Positions 1 through 8,833 of a stretch of 64,000 nucleotides of DNA are shown here, one piece after another. This stretch comes from Streptomyces sp. ALI-76-A (lineage in GTDB: Bacteria; Actinomycetota; Actinomycetes; Streptomycetales; Streptomycetaceae). The stretch lies in NCBI RefSeq assembly GCF_030287445.1, contig NZ_JASVWB010000002.1, positions 5,890,001 to 5,954,000 on the forward strand. Direction: 5' to 3'. Made by a program: the position numbers and the translations under genes. Each line of letters begins with the position of its first letter. Within the stretch, counting starts at the first letter, position 1. The notes beneath the pieces were generated by a model. It had not been told where the DNA came from. It searched no databases and saw nothing but the letters and a program-made list of their open reading frames with translations.

Positions 1-1
1 G

Positions 2-184
2 GAGGAGGACCTGGAGCGGACCGCCCTGGCCGTGGAGCGGGCGGGCGGCCGTGACTGGGCGCAGGTCCAGGCCGCCGACCGGATGGGCCGCGCGATGCAG
101 GAACTGGCCCGTGCGGTGTCCGATCCGGAAGCGGCGGGCGGCCTGCTCTCGTTGGCCGAATTCGTCACCCGGCGCAGCAACTGA
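2..184 (+). CDS. Polyprenyl synthetase family protein, C-terminal end only
   Basis: This is the last 60 codons of a gene cut by the left window edge, with G/C in almost every third position, ending in TGA. The tail is helical (residues such as AADRMGRAMQELARAV, then LLSLAEFVTRRSN), as in the C-terminal helices of trans-isoprenyl diphosphate synthases, which end with a 'LA-x-F-x-x-x-R' segment. The catalytic aspartate-rich motifs would lie outside the window. The assignment rests on this short tail and on my memory that a polyprenyl synthetase occupies this spot in streptomycetes. It could be another all-helical protein. Confidence 0.5.
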   Translation, partial: EEDLERTALAVERAGGRDWAQVQAADRMGRAMQELARAVSDPEAAGGLLSLAEFVTRRSN

Positions 185-505
185 CAGCGGCCTGCACCCA
201 CCGGCCACCACTGCCCGCGACTCACAGCAGGTGACGGCAGCGGACGGCAACGGGCAGCAGCACAAACGGGTGTCCACCAGGAGGAGGGCGCCTCAGACCC
301 CGGAGCCATCGCGGCCGTACGGTTCCTGACCCGTTCGGCCGCGGGGCTCCGGCCGGCGGGTCCCGCACATCCCCACGGTGTGCGGGGCGCCGCCCTCCGG
401 CATGGGGCGTCCGCTTCGGTGTGCTCGGTCCGCTCACTCGCCACACAGGCCCCGTATTAGTCTCAACACCCGTACACACGCGGAATGTTGGGGAAGGGGC
501 GGGGC
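185..505. other. Intergenic region, no gene seen
   Basis: About 320 bases between the polyprenyl synthetase tail and the GNAT gene. The open frames here have poor codon use and start or stop inside neighbouring genes. The stretch just before the GNAT start (about 445-500) is locally less GC-rich and probably carries its promoter. I see no RNA gene or strong hairpin. Confidence 0.5.
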
Positions 506-1099
506 ATGGGAGTGGCGATACGGACGGCCGGCGAGGAGGACCGGGACCTGGTGATCCGGTTGCTCGACGAGGCCTTCCAGGACGATCCGGTGAGCGGCTG
601 GGTCTTCCCCGGGGACGAATACCGTCGTACGACACACCACAGGCTGATGGCCGCGTTCACCGACATCGTGCTCGCCGACGGCCGGATCGACCTCACCGAG
701 GACGGCTCGGCCTGCGCGCTGTGGCTGTCGGTGTCCGCCGACGAGCACGCCGACGAGGAGGGCCCCGCCCTCGTGCGCGAGGCCGTGGACCCGCAGAACG
801 AGCGCGTCGAACTGATCGGCCGGCTCACCGCCGACGTCCACCCCTCGGAGCGGGCCCACGCCTATCTGTGGATGATCGGGGTGTCCCCCGAGCGACAGGG
901 CGAGGGCCTCGGCACCGCGCTGATCACCTCGGTCCTCGACCGTTGCGACCGCGAAGGAGTGCCCGCCTACCTGGAGGCGAGCAACGCCCGCAGCCGCACG
1001 CTGTACGAGCGTCTCGGCTTCACCGTCGTGGACCGTCCCCTCGACCTGCCCGACGGTCCGCGGATGTGGCCGATGTGGCGTGAGCCGCAGGCCCGTTAG
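506..1099 (+). CDS. GNAT family N-acetyltransferase
   Basis: A 197-residue single-domain acetyltransferase that should transfer an acetyl group from acetyl-CoA to an unknown amine. The acetyl-CoA pyrophosphate loop is visible as SPERQGEGLGTALI around residues 130-143. It is followed by the usual C-terminal segment with EASNARSRTLYERLGF (asparagine, tyrosine, glycine-phenylalanine), typical of GNAT motif B. I chose ATG 506 because a GGGGAAGGGG ribosome site lies just upstream; an in-frame ATG at 485 lacks one. The gene runs head-on into the TetR gene and the two stop codons overlap by 4 bases. The substrate cannot be read from the sequence. Confidence 0.85.
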   Translation: MGVAIRTAGEEDRDLVIRLLDEAFQDDPVSGWVFPGDEYRRTTHHRLMAAFTDIVLADGRIDLTEDGSACALWLSVSADEHADEEGPALVREAVDPQNERVELIGRLTADVHPSERAHAYLWMIGVSPERQGEGLGTALITSVLDRCDREGVPAYLEASNARSRTLYERLGFTVVDRPLDLPDGPRMWPMWREPQAR

Positions 1100-1695
1100 G
1101 CACCCGGCCCCTCCGGAACCACCGCCGCCACGATCCGCTCCACCAGCCCGTCCGGGACGCTCACCCCGGGCAGGACGCCGTCCAGGACGCCCGGCAGGGT
1201 CAGATGCTCCAGGAGCAGTCCGAGCATCGCCAGATAGAGCACGGCAACGGTCTCGTCGCCGCCGGGCAGCCCGGTGGCGCGGTGGAACTCCATGCCGTAC
1301 TCCAGGTCGCCGCGCACCGACGCGGTGAAGGAGGCGCGCAGTCCGGGGCGGCGGGTGGCTTCCAGGCGCATCTCCAGCAGGGCGAGATAGCCGGTGCGGT
1401 CCCGGGTCGCGCGGGCCATGAGGTCGTGCATGAAGGCGGAGACCAGCGGCCGGTCCCGTGGCCTGTTCAGCAGGTCACTGAGCACCTCGGGGTCCGGTGC
1501 GAGCCGCTCGTGCAGCCGGGCGTCGATCTGCCGCAGCAGGTCGTCCCGCCCGGTGAAGTAGTTCGAGGCCGTGCCCACCGGCACCCCCGCCTCCGCGTCC
1601 ACCGCGCGGAACGTCAGCCCGCGCGCTCCCTCGCGGGCGAGCACCTCGACGCCGGCGTCGACGAGCGCGGCACGGCGCTCCGGATTGCTGGCCAT
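1096..1695 (-). CDS. TetR family transcriptional regulator
   Basis: A 199-residue repressor. The N-terminal helix-turn-helix is clear: ALVDAGVEVLAREGARGLTF followed by VPVGTASNYFTGRDDLL, the TetR signature with the Y-F-x-x-x-D-x-L ending. The C-terminal half is the variable ligand-binding domain. Start chosen at ATG 1695 (MASNPERRAALVDAG), which gives a normal TetR N-terminus; the frame stays open to 1743. It is divergent from the RibD-type reductase at 1830, and the space between holds adjacent direct repeats that are a likely operator. TetR regulators usually control the divergent gene, so the reductase is the probable target. Confidence 0.88.
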   Translation of the reverse strand: MASNPERRAALVDAGVEVLAREGARGLTFRAVDAEAGVPVGTASNYFTGRDDLLRQIDARLHERLAPDPEVLSDLLNRPRDRPLVSAFMHDLMARATRDRTGYLALLEMRLEATRRPGLRASFTASVRGDLEYGMEFHRATGLPGGDETVAVLYLAMLGLLLEHLTLPGVLDGVLPGVSVPDGLVERIVAAVVPEGPGA

Positions 1696-1741
1696 GCGGA
1701 ACACGTCCTCCCACTTGATCACGTACGGAGAATTCCCTTGC

Positions 1742-1777
1742 AACCACTACAGGTGAAGCACTATAACTGAAGTGGTT
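1742..1777. promoter_or_regulatory. Putative TetR operator between divergent genes
   Basis: Two adjacent 14-base direct repeats, CACTACAGGTGAAG (1745-1758) and CACTATAACTGAAG (1759-1772), match at 11 of 14 positions. They lie inside an outer inverted repeat, AACCACT (1742-1748) and AGTGGTT (1771-1777). The element sits about 50 bases from each start codon, where it could block both promoters. The base composition is clearly less GC-rich than the surroundings. Assignment to this TetR protein is inference from position. Confidence 0.5.
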
Positions 1778-1829
1778 CGAGGGCTGGTGACGGCCTCCGA
1801 CGAAACGCCCCCTACGAGAAGAGACCGGC

Positions 1830-2414
1830 TTGCGCAAGCTCACGTACTTCATCGCCTGCTCGATCGACGGGTTCATCGGGGACCCGGGCGGCGACGCGAC
1901 GTACATGTACTCCTTCGCCGAGGGCGAGTTCTTCGAGTTCCTCACGACCGAGTATCCGGAGACCGTGTTCACCCAGGGGCGTCGGGCCCTCGGCATCGAC
2001 GACCGGCCGAACAGGAGGTTCGACACGATCATCCAGGGCCGGGCCAGCTACGACCTGTCCCTCAAGGACGGTGTCACCAGCCCGTACGCCCATCTGCGGC
2101 AGTACGTCGCCTCACGCACCCTGAGGGAGTCGCCCGACCCGCACGTCGAGATCGTCGCGGACGACCTGGTCGGCACGGTGCGCCGGCTGAAGGCGGAGGA
2201 GGGCGAGCTCGGCATCTACCTGTGCGGGGGTTCGGTGCTCGCGGGAGAGCTGCTGGACGAGATCGACGAACTGGTCATCAAGACGTACCCGGTCGTGCAG
2301 GGCTCGGGCATGCCGATGTTCGGGTCCGGCTTCGCGGTCACCGACTTCCAGCTGGACGACGTCCGGGCGTTCAAGAACGGCACTCTGGTGCGGACGTACA
2401 GCAGGAAACGCTGA
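1830..2414 (+). CDS. Dihydrofolate reductase family protein (RibD C-terminal type)
   Basis: A 194-residue protein of the RibD-C/YwjB group, single-domain NADPH-dependent reductases often misnamed dihydrofolate reductase. Visible features are the N-terminal strand and substrate loop RKLTYFIACSIDGFIGDPGG, and the nucleotide-binding segment GIYLCGGSVLAGELLDEIDE near residues 129-150. The C-terminal part (VVQGSGMPMFG) is also typical. The start is a TTG at 1830, the first in-frame start that gives the conserved 'MRKLTYF' opening, with GAGAAGAG upstream. Divergent from a TetR gene and probably repressed by it. The substrate is unknown. Confidence 0.82.
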   Translation: MRKLTYFIACSIDGFIGDPGGDATYMYSFAEGEFFEFLTTEYPETVFTQGRRALGIDDRPNRRFDTIIQGRASYDLSLKDGVTSPYAHLRQYVASRTLRESPDPHVEIVADDLVGTVRRLKAEEGELGIYLCGGSVLAGELLDEIDELVIKTYPVVQGSGMPMFGSGFAVTDFQLDDVRAFKNGTLVRTYSRKR

Positions 2415-2487
2415 AGCGCTGCCGCGGGGCGGAAGAGCTGCCGTACGGCAGGAAGCGCCGGCGCGCGGTTCGCCCTACCCTGAAGGC

Positions 2488-2745
2488 ATGGACAGCGGCG
2501 CACATGCCTGTCCCGTCTGTGGACAGCCCGTCGATACGGTCATCCGGCGTCACAAGACGCTGGGCGCGTGGGTCCCGGCGTGGGTGGCGGGCCCGTGCCG
2601 TAACCCCGACTGCGGCGCGAACGCCGAGCAGGGCGGCGCGGAACGCGCCGAGGCCGGGGAGAAGCGTCCCCGGCTCACGACGGCCCGGGGACGGGCCGAG
2701 TCCCCGGCGGGGGAGTCCGGGACATCCGCGGCGGAGAAAACCTGA
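2488..2745 (+). CDS. Small zinc-ribbon-like hypothetical protein
   Basis: An 85-residue protein with two cysteine pairs in the first half: CPVC at residues 8-11 and CRNPDC at 37-42, spaced as in a zinc ribbon. The second half is charged, alanine- and glycine-rich and probably disordered. The start is ATG 2488 with GAAGG close upstream. No enzyme motif is visible. A role in nucleic-acid or protein binding is possible but unproven. It is followed by the promoter of the DGPF gene. Confidence 0.6.
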   Translation: MDSGAHACPVCGQPVDTVIRRHKTLGAWVPAWVAGPCRNPDCGANAEQGGAERAEAGEKRPRLTTARGRAESPAGESGTSAAEKT

Positions 2746-2817
2746 GCAGGCTCTCCGAACCGGACCGTTTCACCGGACCGGAAGCACTCCCCGACCCGGA
2801 AAATCCTTCCCGCACCG

Positions 2818-2847
2818 TGTCGAGAATCCCCGGATGGCTCCGACGTC
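2818..2847 (+). promoter_or_regulatory. Putative ECF42-type promoter (TGTCGA-N17-CGACGTC)
   Basis: TGTCGA at 2818-2823 is separated by 17 bases from CGACGTC at 2841-2847, about 55 bases before the DGPF gene. From memory, ECF42 sigma factors recognise a conserved TGTCGA -35 element with a CGA/TC -10 element in front of their DGPF partner genes. The spacing fits a promoter, so the DGPF/sigma operon is probably autoregulated. Confidence 0.55.
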
Positions 2848-2901
2848 CCCTGTGAAACGCCCCCACAGGGGCTCGATCCACAGCAGCGAAGGAGCGGAGT
2901 C

Positions 2902-3321
2902 ATGGCGAAGTACCTGGTCATGGTGCAGGGCACGCAGGCGGACTACGACGCGATGCGCGGCAAGGCGTCCCCGGGCGCCCCGGCCTGGAGCGAGCAGGAC
3001 CTCCAGACGATGTACGCCTACATGAACGCGATCAACGACGACCTCTCCGAGTCCGGCGAACTCGTCGACGGGCAGGGTCTGGCCGAGCCGGCGCAGATCC
3101 GCACGGTCACCCTCGGCGAGGACGGCAAGGCCGTGATCACCGACGGACCGTACAGCGAGACCAAGGAGCTGATGGCGGGCTACTGGGTGCTGGACTGCGC
3201 GAGCCTGGAGCGGGTCACCGAGATCGCCGACCGGGTCACCCGCTGCCCCCAGCCGGCCGGCGCCGCCGTCTACCCGGTGGTGATCCGGCCCATCCTGGAC
3301 GGTGCCGGGGACATCGGCTGA
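2902..3321 (+). CDS. YCII/DGPF-domain protein, partner of ECF sigma factor
   Basis: A 139-residue protein of the YCII-related (DGPF) family. The family-naming segment appears as ITDGPYSETKELMAGYWVLD (D-G-P-Y here), followed by a ferredoxin-like segment ending in VYPVVIRPI. These proteins are regularly encoded beside ECF42 sigma factors and are usually their main targets; their biochemical role is not known. The start ATG 2902 has a GGAG ribosome site 8 bases upstream. The sigma factor begins 8 bases after the stop, so the two are almost certainly one transcript. Confidence 0.88.
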   Translation: MAKYLVMVQGTQADYDAMRGKASPGAPAWSEQDLQTMYAYMNAINDDLSESGELVDGQGLAEPAQIRTVTLGEDGKAVITDGPYSETKELMAGYWVLDCASLERVTEIADRVTRCPQPAGAAVYPVVIRPILDGAGDIG

Positions 3322-3328
3322 GCAGACC

Positions 3329-4585
3329 GTGAGGAGCACGACCGAGGTCGAGGACCTGCTGCGCCGGCACGCGCCGCAGGTCCTCGGCGCGCTCGTCAGG
3401 CGCTACGGCCATTTCGACGCCGCCGAGGACGCCGTGCAGGAGGCACTGCTCGCGGCGGCCGGGCAGTGGCCCGCGCGGGGCGTGCCGGACAATCCGCGCG
3501 GATGGCTCATCAGGGTGGCCTCGCGGCGGCTGACCGACGCCCTGCGGGCGGACGAGGCGCGCCGGGCACGGGAGGAACGGGTGGCGGCGTCGGCCCCGCG
3601 CGACACGTTCGTCACCGATGACCGGGCGCCCCGGGAGGACGACACCCTCTCGCTCCTGTTCCTGTGCTGCCACCCGGATCTGAGCCCGCCCGCGCAGATC
3701 GCGCTCACCCTGCGCGCGGTCGGCGGACTGACGACGGCGGAGATCGCCCGGGCGTACCTCGTCCCCGAGGCGACCATGGCGCAACGGATCAGCCGCGCCA
3801 AGCAGAAGGTGCGGGGCGTGCGCTTCGGGCGCCCGGACGACGGGACGCGCCGCCTGCCCGCGGTCCTGCAGACCCTGTACCTGATCTTCAACGAGGGCCA
3901 CACCGCCACCTCGGGCCCCAGTCTCCAGCGGCGTGACCTGGCCCGGGAGGCGATCCGGCTGACCCGGGAGGTCCACCGGCTGCTGCCCGGCACGGGAGAG
4001 GTGGCCGGCCTGCTGGCCCTGATGCTGCTCACCGACGCCCGCCGCGACGCGCGCACCGGAGCGCACGGCGAACTGGTCCCGCTCGACGAACAGGACCGCG
4101 ACCGCTGGGACCAGGGCGCGATCGAGGAGGGCGTCGCGCTGGTCACCCGGGCGCTGGGCCGGGGACCCGCGGGCCCCTTCCAGGTGCGGGCCGCCATCGC
4201 CGCCGTGCACGACGAGGCGCCGAGCGCGGACGCCACCGACTGGCCGGAGATCCTCGGTCTGTACGACGTCCTCGTGCGTCTCGTCCCCGGCCCCGTGGAA
4301 CGGCTGGGCCGCGCTGTCGCCGTCGCCATGGTCCGCGGACCGCGCGCCGGCCTCGCCGAAGTGGACAAGCTGGAAGGGGAGTTGAGCGCGGGGCACCGGC
4401 TGGACGCGGTCCGGGGCCATCTGCTGGAGCGCGCGGGCGCGTACGAAGAGGCGGGAGCCGCCTACGAGTCGGCGGCGGCCAGGACTCTGAGCCTGCCGGA
4501 GCAGCGCTACCTGCGGGCGCGGGCGGCACGGCTCCCGGGCGGCGCGGCGCGCGGGCGGGCGGGCACGGGGGAGACGACGGCGTGA
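3329..4585 (+). CDS. RNA polymerase sigma factor, ECF42-like with C-terminal extension
   Basis: A 418-residue ECF sigma factor. Region 2 is at about residues 5-75 (VEDLLRRHAPQVLGALVRRY, then DAAEDAVQEALLAA). Region 4 at about 110-170 holds the helix-turn-helix LTTAEIARAYLVPEATMAQR. A long helical C-terminal extension of about 230 residues with AGAYEEAGAAYESAAART near the end resembles the TPR-like tail of ECF42 sigma factors, which have no anti-sigma factor. The start is GTG 3329, which keeps region 2 intact. It is cotranscribed with the DGPF gene and likely acts on the promoter at 2818. Confidence 0.88.
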   Translation: MRSTTEVEDLLRRHAPQVLGALVRRYGHFDAAEDAVQEALLAAAGQWPARGVPDNPRGWLIRVASRRLTDALRADEARRAREERVAASAPRDTFVTDDRAPREDDTLSLLFLCCHPDLSPPAQIALTLRAVGGLTTAEIARAYLVPEATMAQRISRAKQKVRGVRFGRPDDGTRRLPAVLQTLYLIFNEGHTATSGPSLQRRDLAREAIRLTREVHRLLPGTGEVAGLLALMLLTDARRDARTGAHGELVPLDEQDRDRWDQGAIEEGVALVTRALGRGPAGPFQVRAAIAAVHDEAPSADATDWPEILGLYDVLVRLVPGPVERLGRAVAVAMVRGPRAGLAEVDKLEGELSAGHRLDAVRGHLLERAGAYEEAGAAYESAAARTLSLPEQRYLRARAARLPGGAARGRAGTGETTA

Positions 4586-4672
4586 CAGGGGCCTGACGGG
4601 CGGCCTGAAGGGGCGGACGAGAGCCTCTCGACGGGTGTGGCCGGTCCGGTCCGGACTTCGCAGCCGACGTGA

Positions 4673-5419
4673 TCAGGGCGGGCCGGCCAAGCCGCCCGTC
4701 TCCGGGTCGCGGCCCGTCAGGCAGTACGTGCCGCCCGCCGGATCCCGCAGCACGGTCCAGTGGCGGCCGCGGGAGATCGGCCGCGCCCCGGCGCGTTCGT
4801 GAGCGGCCCGGGTCGCCTCGACGTCCGCGCAGGCGAGGTCCAGGTGTGCGGAGGCGGGACGTTCCTCACCGAGCCGTTGCAGCAGGATGCGGATCGGCAG
4901 CCCGGGCGGCGGCCGCAGCACGTGGAACTCGGGGAGGGAACCCGGCCGGGACTCCCAGTCGGGCAGCAGGCCGCTCCAGAACGCGACGTCGGCGGCGTAG
5001 GACGACGGCGGGAGGTCGAGGCACACCTGGTCGAGGCGGCTGCCGCGGACCACCGGCGGCCGGACCGACTCGCCGTGCCAGGGTACCGCGCAGAACAGCC
5101 CGCCGGCGGGGGAGCGCAGGACGACGAGCGTGCCGTGGTCGGCCACCGTCCGCGCCCCGAGCCGATGCGCCGACGCGACGAACCCGGGTACGTCGGCGAC
5201 CGCGAAGTCGAGATGCGCTCCGCCGCCGCCCTCCACGACCCCCTGGACCTTCACGCAGGCGTCGGCCCCGTCCGCCAGCAGGGTCGCGAACTCCCGGTGT
5301 TCTCCGCGGAGTCCGGACAGGCGGGTGCCGGTGACCGTCGTCCAGAAGTCACCGGCGCGCGCGAACGCGCCGGCGGGCCGGTCGACGAAGGCGTACGTCC
5401 ACAGGACGGATGGACTCAT
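4673..5419 (-). CDS. VOC (glyoxalase/bleomycin-resistance) family protein, two modules
   Basis: A 248-residue protein made of two vicinal-oxygen-chelate modules, each with the beta-alpha-beta-beta-beta layout. The first runs to about residue 110 (LWTYAFVDRPAGAFARAGDFW, AHLDFAVADVPGFVAS, AVPWHGE). The second starts at LDQVCLDLPPSSYAADVAFW and includes SAHLDLACADVEATRAAHER and YCLTGRD. Such proteins range from metalloenzymes to drug-binding proteins; the metal ligands are not all obvious. The start was set at ATG 5419 (MSPSVLWTYAF), where homology-like sequence begins; the frame is open to 5494. No clear ribosome site supports either choice. Confidence 0.75.
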   Translation of the reverse strand: MSPSVLWTYAFVDRPAGAFARAGDFWTTVTGTRLSGLRGEHREFATLLADGADACVKVQGVVEGGGGAHLDFAVADVPGFVASAHRLGARTVADHGTLVVLRSPAGGLFCAVPWHGESVRPPVVRGSRLDQVCLDLPPSSYAADVAFWSGLLPDWESRPGSLPEFHVLRPPPGLPIRILLQRLGEERPASAHLDLACADVEATRAAHERAGARPISRGRHWTVLRDPAGGTYCLTGRDPETGGLAGPP

Positions 5420-5623
5420 GGCGGTGATCGTAGAGCGGCGCGGCGGGGCCGTCGCCCCCGGCCGGCCGACGGGCGGGACGTCCGGGTCCGTCACGGGCGG
5501 CCGGACGAGGTACCCGGGGGCGCCGCGGCCCTAACCCGCCGCCCCTCACTCGTGCGCGTGGTTCTCGGGCAGGGTTCGCCTCTGGTTCGGCGGGGATCGA
5601 CCTCGGCTTGTTTGCATTGCGCA

Positions 5624-6804
<1,181 letters not shown>

Positions 6805-6808
<4 letters not shown>

Positions 6809-7038
6809 GCCTCGACTGGAACGCGCTGGGCGAGGTCGCCGCCGTGAGTATCGGTGCCACTGTCGCCGTGGTCGTCGTCTTCGCTCTGGGCGTCCTCGGC
6901 CTCGCCGAGTTCGAGGGGGCGCGTGAGGAGGACGGCACGACCCACGTCCTGGGTCTCGCCCAGGCCGGCCTGTGCTTCGCCGCGTGCGCGGCGGTGGTGG
7001 CGTACGGGATCTGGCTGATCGTGCCGCTCTTCCACTGA
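6805..7038 (+). CDS. Small two-helix membrane protein linked to Pit transporter
   Basis: A 77-residue protein with two strongly hydrophobic helices, about residues 8-32 and 50-75, and a short charged loop (EFEGAREEDGTTHV) between them. The GTG start overlaps the transporter's TGA, so it is made with the Pit protein and may be a subunit or stabiliser. No known motif is visible. The stop codon is part of a 7-base tandem repeat that continues downstream. Confidence 0.75.
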
Positions 7039-7059
7039 CCACTGACCACTGACCACTGA
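7032..7059. repeat. Tandem repeat (CCACTGA) x4 spanning a stop codon
   Basis: Four perfect copies of the 7-base unit CCACTGA. The first copy holds the His codon and TGA stop of the small membrane protein gene; the other three lie downstream. The unit is not a multiple of three, so copy change would only affect the 3' untranslated region. Confidence 0.85.
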
Positions 7060-7111
7060 TCCGCCGACGCCGGTGGAGGACGCCGGCCAGGGCTCGGCGG
7101 GCGCGCACACG

Positions 7112-7154
7112 CCGCAGGGGCCCGGCCGGACGGTGTCCGGCCGGGCCCCTGCGG
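7112..7154. terminator. Perfect 20-bp hairpin terminator
   Basis: Two perfectly complementary 20-base arms (7112-7131 and 7135-7154) are separated by only 3 bases. It lies between the Pit operon and the convergent sodN gene, so it can end transcription from both sides. As usual in Streptomyces there is no U-tract. Confidence 0.8.
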
Positions 7155-7210
7155 GACGCCCGTGACCCGCGATGGTGCACCGATCGCCGGTCGGGGAGGC
7201 TGACGTGTGG

Positions 7211-7606
7211 TCAGGCCTTCTTGGTCTCCCAGAAGATCTTGTCGATCTGGGCGATGTAGTCCAGCGCCTTCTGGCCGGTGGCCGGGTCGGTGGACGCCTT
7301 GGCGGCCGAGAGGGCCTTCAGGGCGTCGTTGACCAGCTGGTGCAGCTCCGGGTACTTCTCGAAGTGCGGGGGCTTGAAGTAGTCGCTCCACAGTACGGAG
7401 ACGTGGTGCTTCGCCAGCTCGGCGCGCTGCTCCTTGATGACGGTGGCGCGTGCCTGGAAGTGGGGGTCGTCGTTGGCGCCCATCTTTTCCTGGACGGCCT
7501 TGACCGACTCGGCTTCGATGCGGGCCTGGGCGGGGTCGTACACGCCGCAGGGCAGGTCGCAGTGGGCGCTGACCTTGACCTTGGGGGCGAACAGGCGGGA
7601 AAGCAT
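7211..7606 (-). CDS. sodN: Nickel superoxide dismutase precursor
   Basis: A 131-residue precursor that matches SodN in length and layout. A 14-residue leader (MLSRLFAPKVKVSA) is removed to expose the nickel hook HCDLPCGVY, in which His1, Cys2 and Cys6 bind nickel. The rest is the four-helix bundle, which forms a hexamer in the cytoplasm and dismutates superoxide. ATG 7606 is chosen because it gives the 14-residue leader and has AAGGA 7 bases upstream. The peptidase gene sodX is divergent. In streptomycetes sodN is active when nickel is present, through Nur and an sRNA from the sodF transcript; sodF is not in this window. Confidence 0.97.
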   Translation of the reverse strand: MLSRLFAPKVKVSAHCDLPCGVYDPAQARIEAESVKAVQEKMGANDDPHFQARATVIKEQRAELAKHHVSVLWSDYFKPPHFEKYPELHQLVNDALKALSAAKASTDPATGQKALDYIAQIDKIFWETKKA

Positions 7607-7750
7607 GCGCAATCCTTCCTCGTGATCGTCTTCTCAGGTGCGACATTACTCCCCGGGAGACGGGTTTTCCTCAGTGCCCCCATGGGCTTAGGACAAAAGT
7701 CCGGGGTGAGACTGAGACTGGTGGAGGACCGACCGGGGAGGTGCCGGGTG

Positions 7751-8185
7751 ATGCCGGAGCTGTCACAGGAGACCGAACGCAAGGGGGCCGTACTGCCGTT
7801 CGGGCTGGCCGAGGTGACCGGGCCGTCCATGGTGCCCACGCTCCGCCACGGCGACCAGCTCGTGGTGCAGTGGGGTGCCCGGATCCGGCCCGGTGACGTG
7901 GTCGTCCTGCGTCATCCGTTCCAGCAGGACCTGCTCGTCGTCAAGCGGGCCGCGCAGCGGCGCGAGGGCGGCTGGTGGGTGCTGGGGGACAACGCGTACG
8001 CCGGTGGCGACAGCACCGACTACGGGACCGTGCCCGACGAACTGGTGCTCGGCAAGGTCCGGTTCCGGTACCGGCCGCTCGGGCCGGATCAGCGCTCGCC
8101 GTTCGCCGTCGTGCGCTGGGCGGTGTCGGCCGCCAGGCCCGTGCTGTCCGGCCGGTCGGCCTCCAGGCGCTTGCGGGCGCGGTAG
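7751..8185 (+). CDS. sodX: Nickel-type superoxide dismutase maturation protease
   Basis: A 144-residue S26-type signal-peptidase-like protein that cleaves the SodN leader. The catalytic serine is in GPSMVPTLRHGDQLVV (about residues 25-40) and the general-base lysine in LLVVKRAAQR (about 63-72). The conserved box GDNAYAGGDSTDYG follows. There is no membrane anchor, as expected for a cytoplasmic maturation protease. The start is ATG 7751, behind a GGGAGGTG-like ribosome site. Its last 97 bases overlap the 3' end of the convergent CGNR gene, an unusually long tail-to-tail overlap. Confidence 0.93.
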   Translation: MPELSQETERKGAVLPFGLAEVTGPSMVPTLRHGDQLVVQWGARIRPGDVVVLRHPFQQDLLVVKRAAQRREGGWWVLGDNAYAGGDSTDYGTVPDELVLGKVRFRYRPLGPDQRSPFAVVRWAVSAARPVLSGRSASRRLRAR

Positions 8186-8718
8186 GCGGCCACGTTGGCG
8201 CGGGTCGCGCAGCGGTCGGAGCAGTAGCGCCGGGAGCGGTTGGTGGACGTGTCCAGGAAGGCGTTGCGGCACGGGGACGCCTCGCACAGGCCGAGGCGGT
8301 CGACGCCGTACTCCGTCAGGTGGAAGGCCAGGCCCATCGCCGCGATGGCCGCGTAGCCCGCGGTCACGTTGGACGGGTGGTCCGCCAGGTGCATGTGCCA
8401 CAGCGGGCGGCCGTCGTCGTCCCGGAAGTCGTGCCCGGAGATCTGCGGGCTCACCGGGAACTCCAGCAGGAGTGAGTTCAGCAGGTCGACGGCGAGGGTC
8501 TCGTCACCGCCGTCCGCCGCCTCGAAGACCGCGCGCAGCCTTCCCCGGACCGAGCGGAACCGGGTCACGTCCGCGTCGGTGGCGCGACGGGCCGCCGACT
8601 GGTTCCCGCCGAACAGGTCGCGGATGGCCTCCACCGACGTCAGGGAGTCCTTGCCGCGGACCGGCTCCTCGCTGTTCACGAGGCGTACGGCGTAGTCCGA
8701 GTAATAGGCCAGTTCCAC
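8089..8718 (-). CDS. CGNR zinc-finger / ABATE-domain transcription regulator
   Basis: A 209-residue protein. Residues 1-140 are an ABATE (stress-induced regulatory) domain, beginning MELAYYSDYAVRLVN. The C-terminal zinc finger is at about residues 150-185 (LGLCEASPCRNAFLDTSTN, then RRYCSDRCATRANVAAYRAR). The last pair reads C-A-T-R where most members have C-G-N-R. These are putative DNA-binding regulators. The 3' end overlaps sodX by 97 bases on the opposite strand, so both transcripts share complementary ends. Confidence 0.85.
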   Translation of the reverse strand: MELAYYSDYAVRLVNSEEPVRGKDSLTSVEAIRDLFGGNQSAARRATDADVTRFRSVRGRLRAVFEAADGGDETLAVDLLNSLLLEFPVSPQISGHDFRDDDGRPLWHMHLADHPSNVTAGYAAIAAMGLAFHLTEYGVDRLGLCEASPCRNAFLDTSTNRSRRYCSDRCATRANVAAYRARKRLEADRPDSTGLAADTAQRTTANGER

Positions 8719-8833
8719 TTGTAGTCCTTACGGAGGCGTTCTATGGTCGTGGTGCGGTCGGGGTAACAGCCGGTCGTGCATCCAGGGTATTACGGGACCT
8801 AGGGGACGTGACCTCGTGCGACGGAGGGGCTCG

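Noticed and set aside
421..1083. A 220-codon frame overlapping the GNAT gene
   Set aside because: Arg/Pro-rich shadow in another frame of the acetyltransferase.
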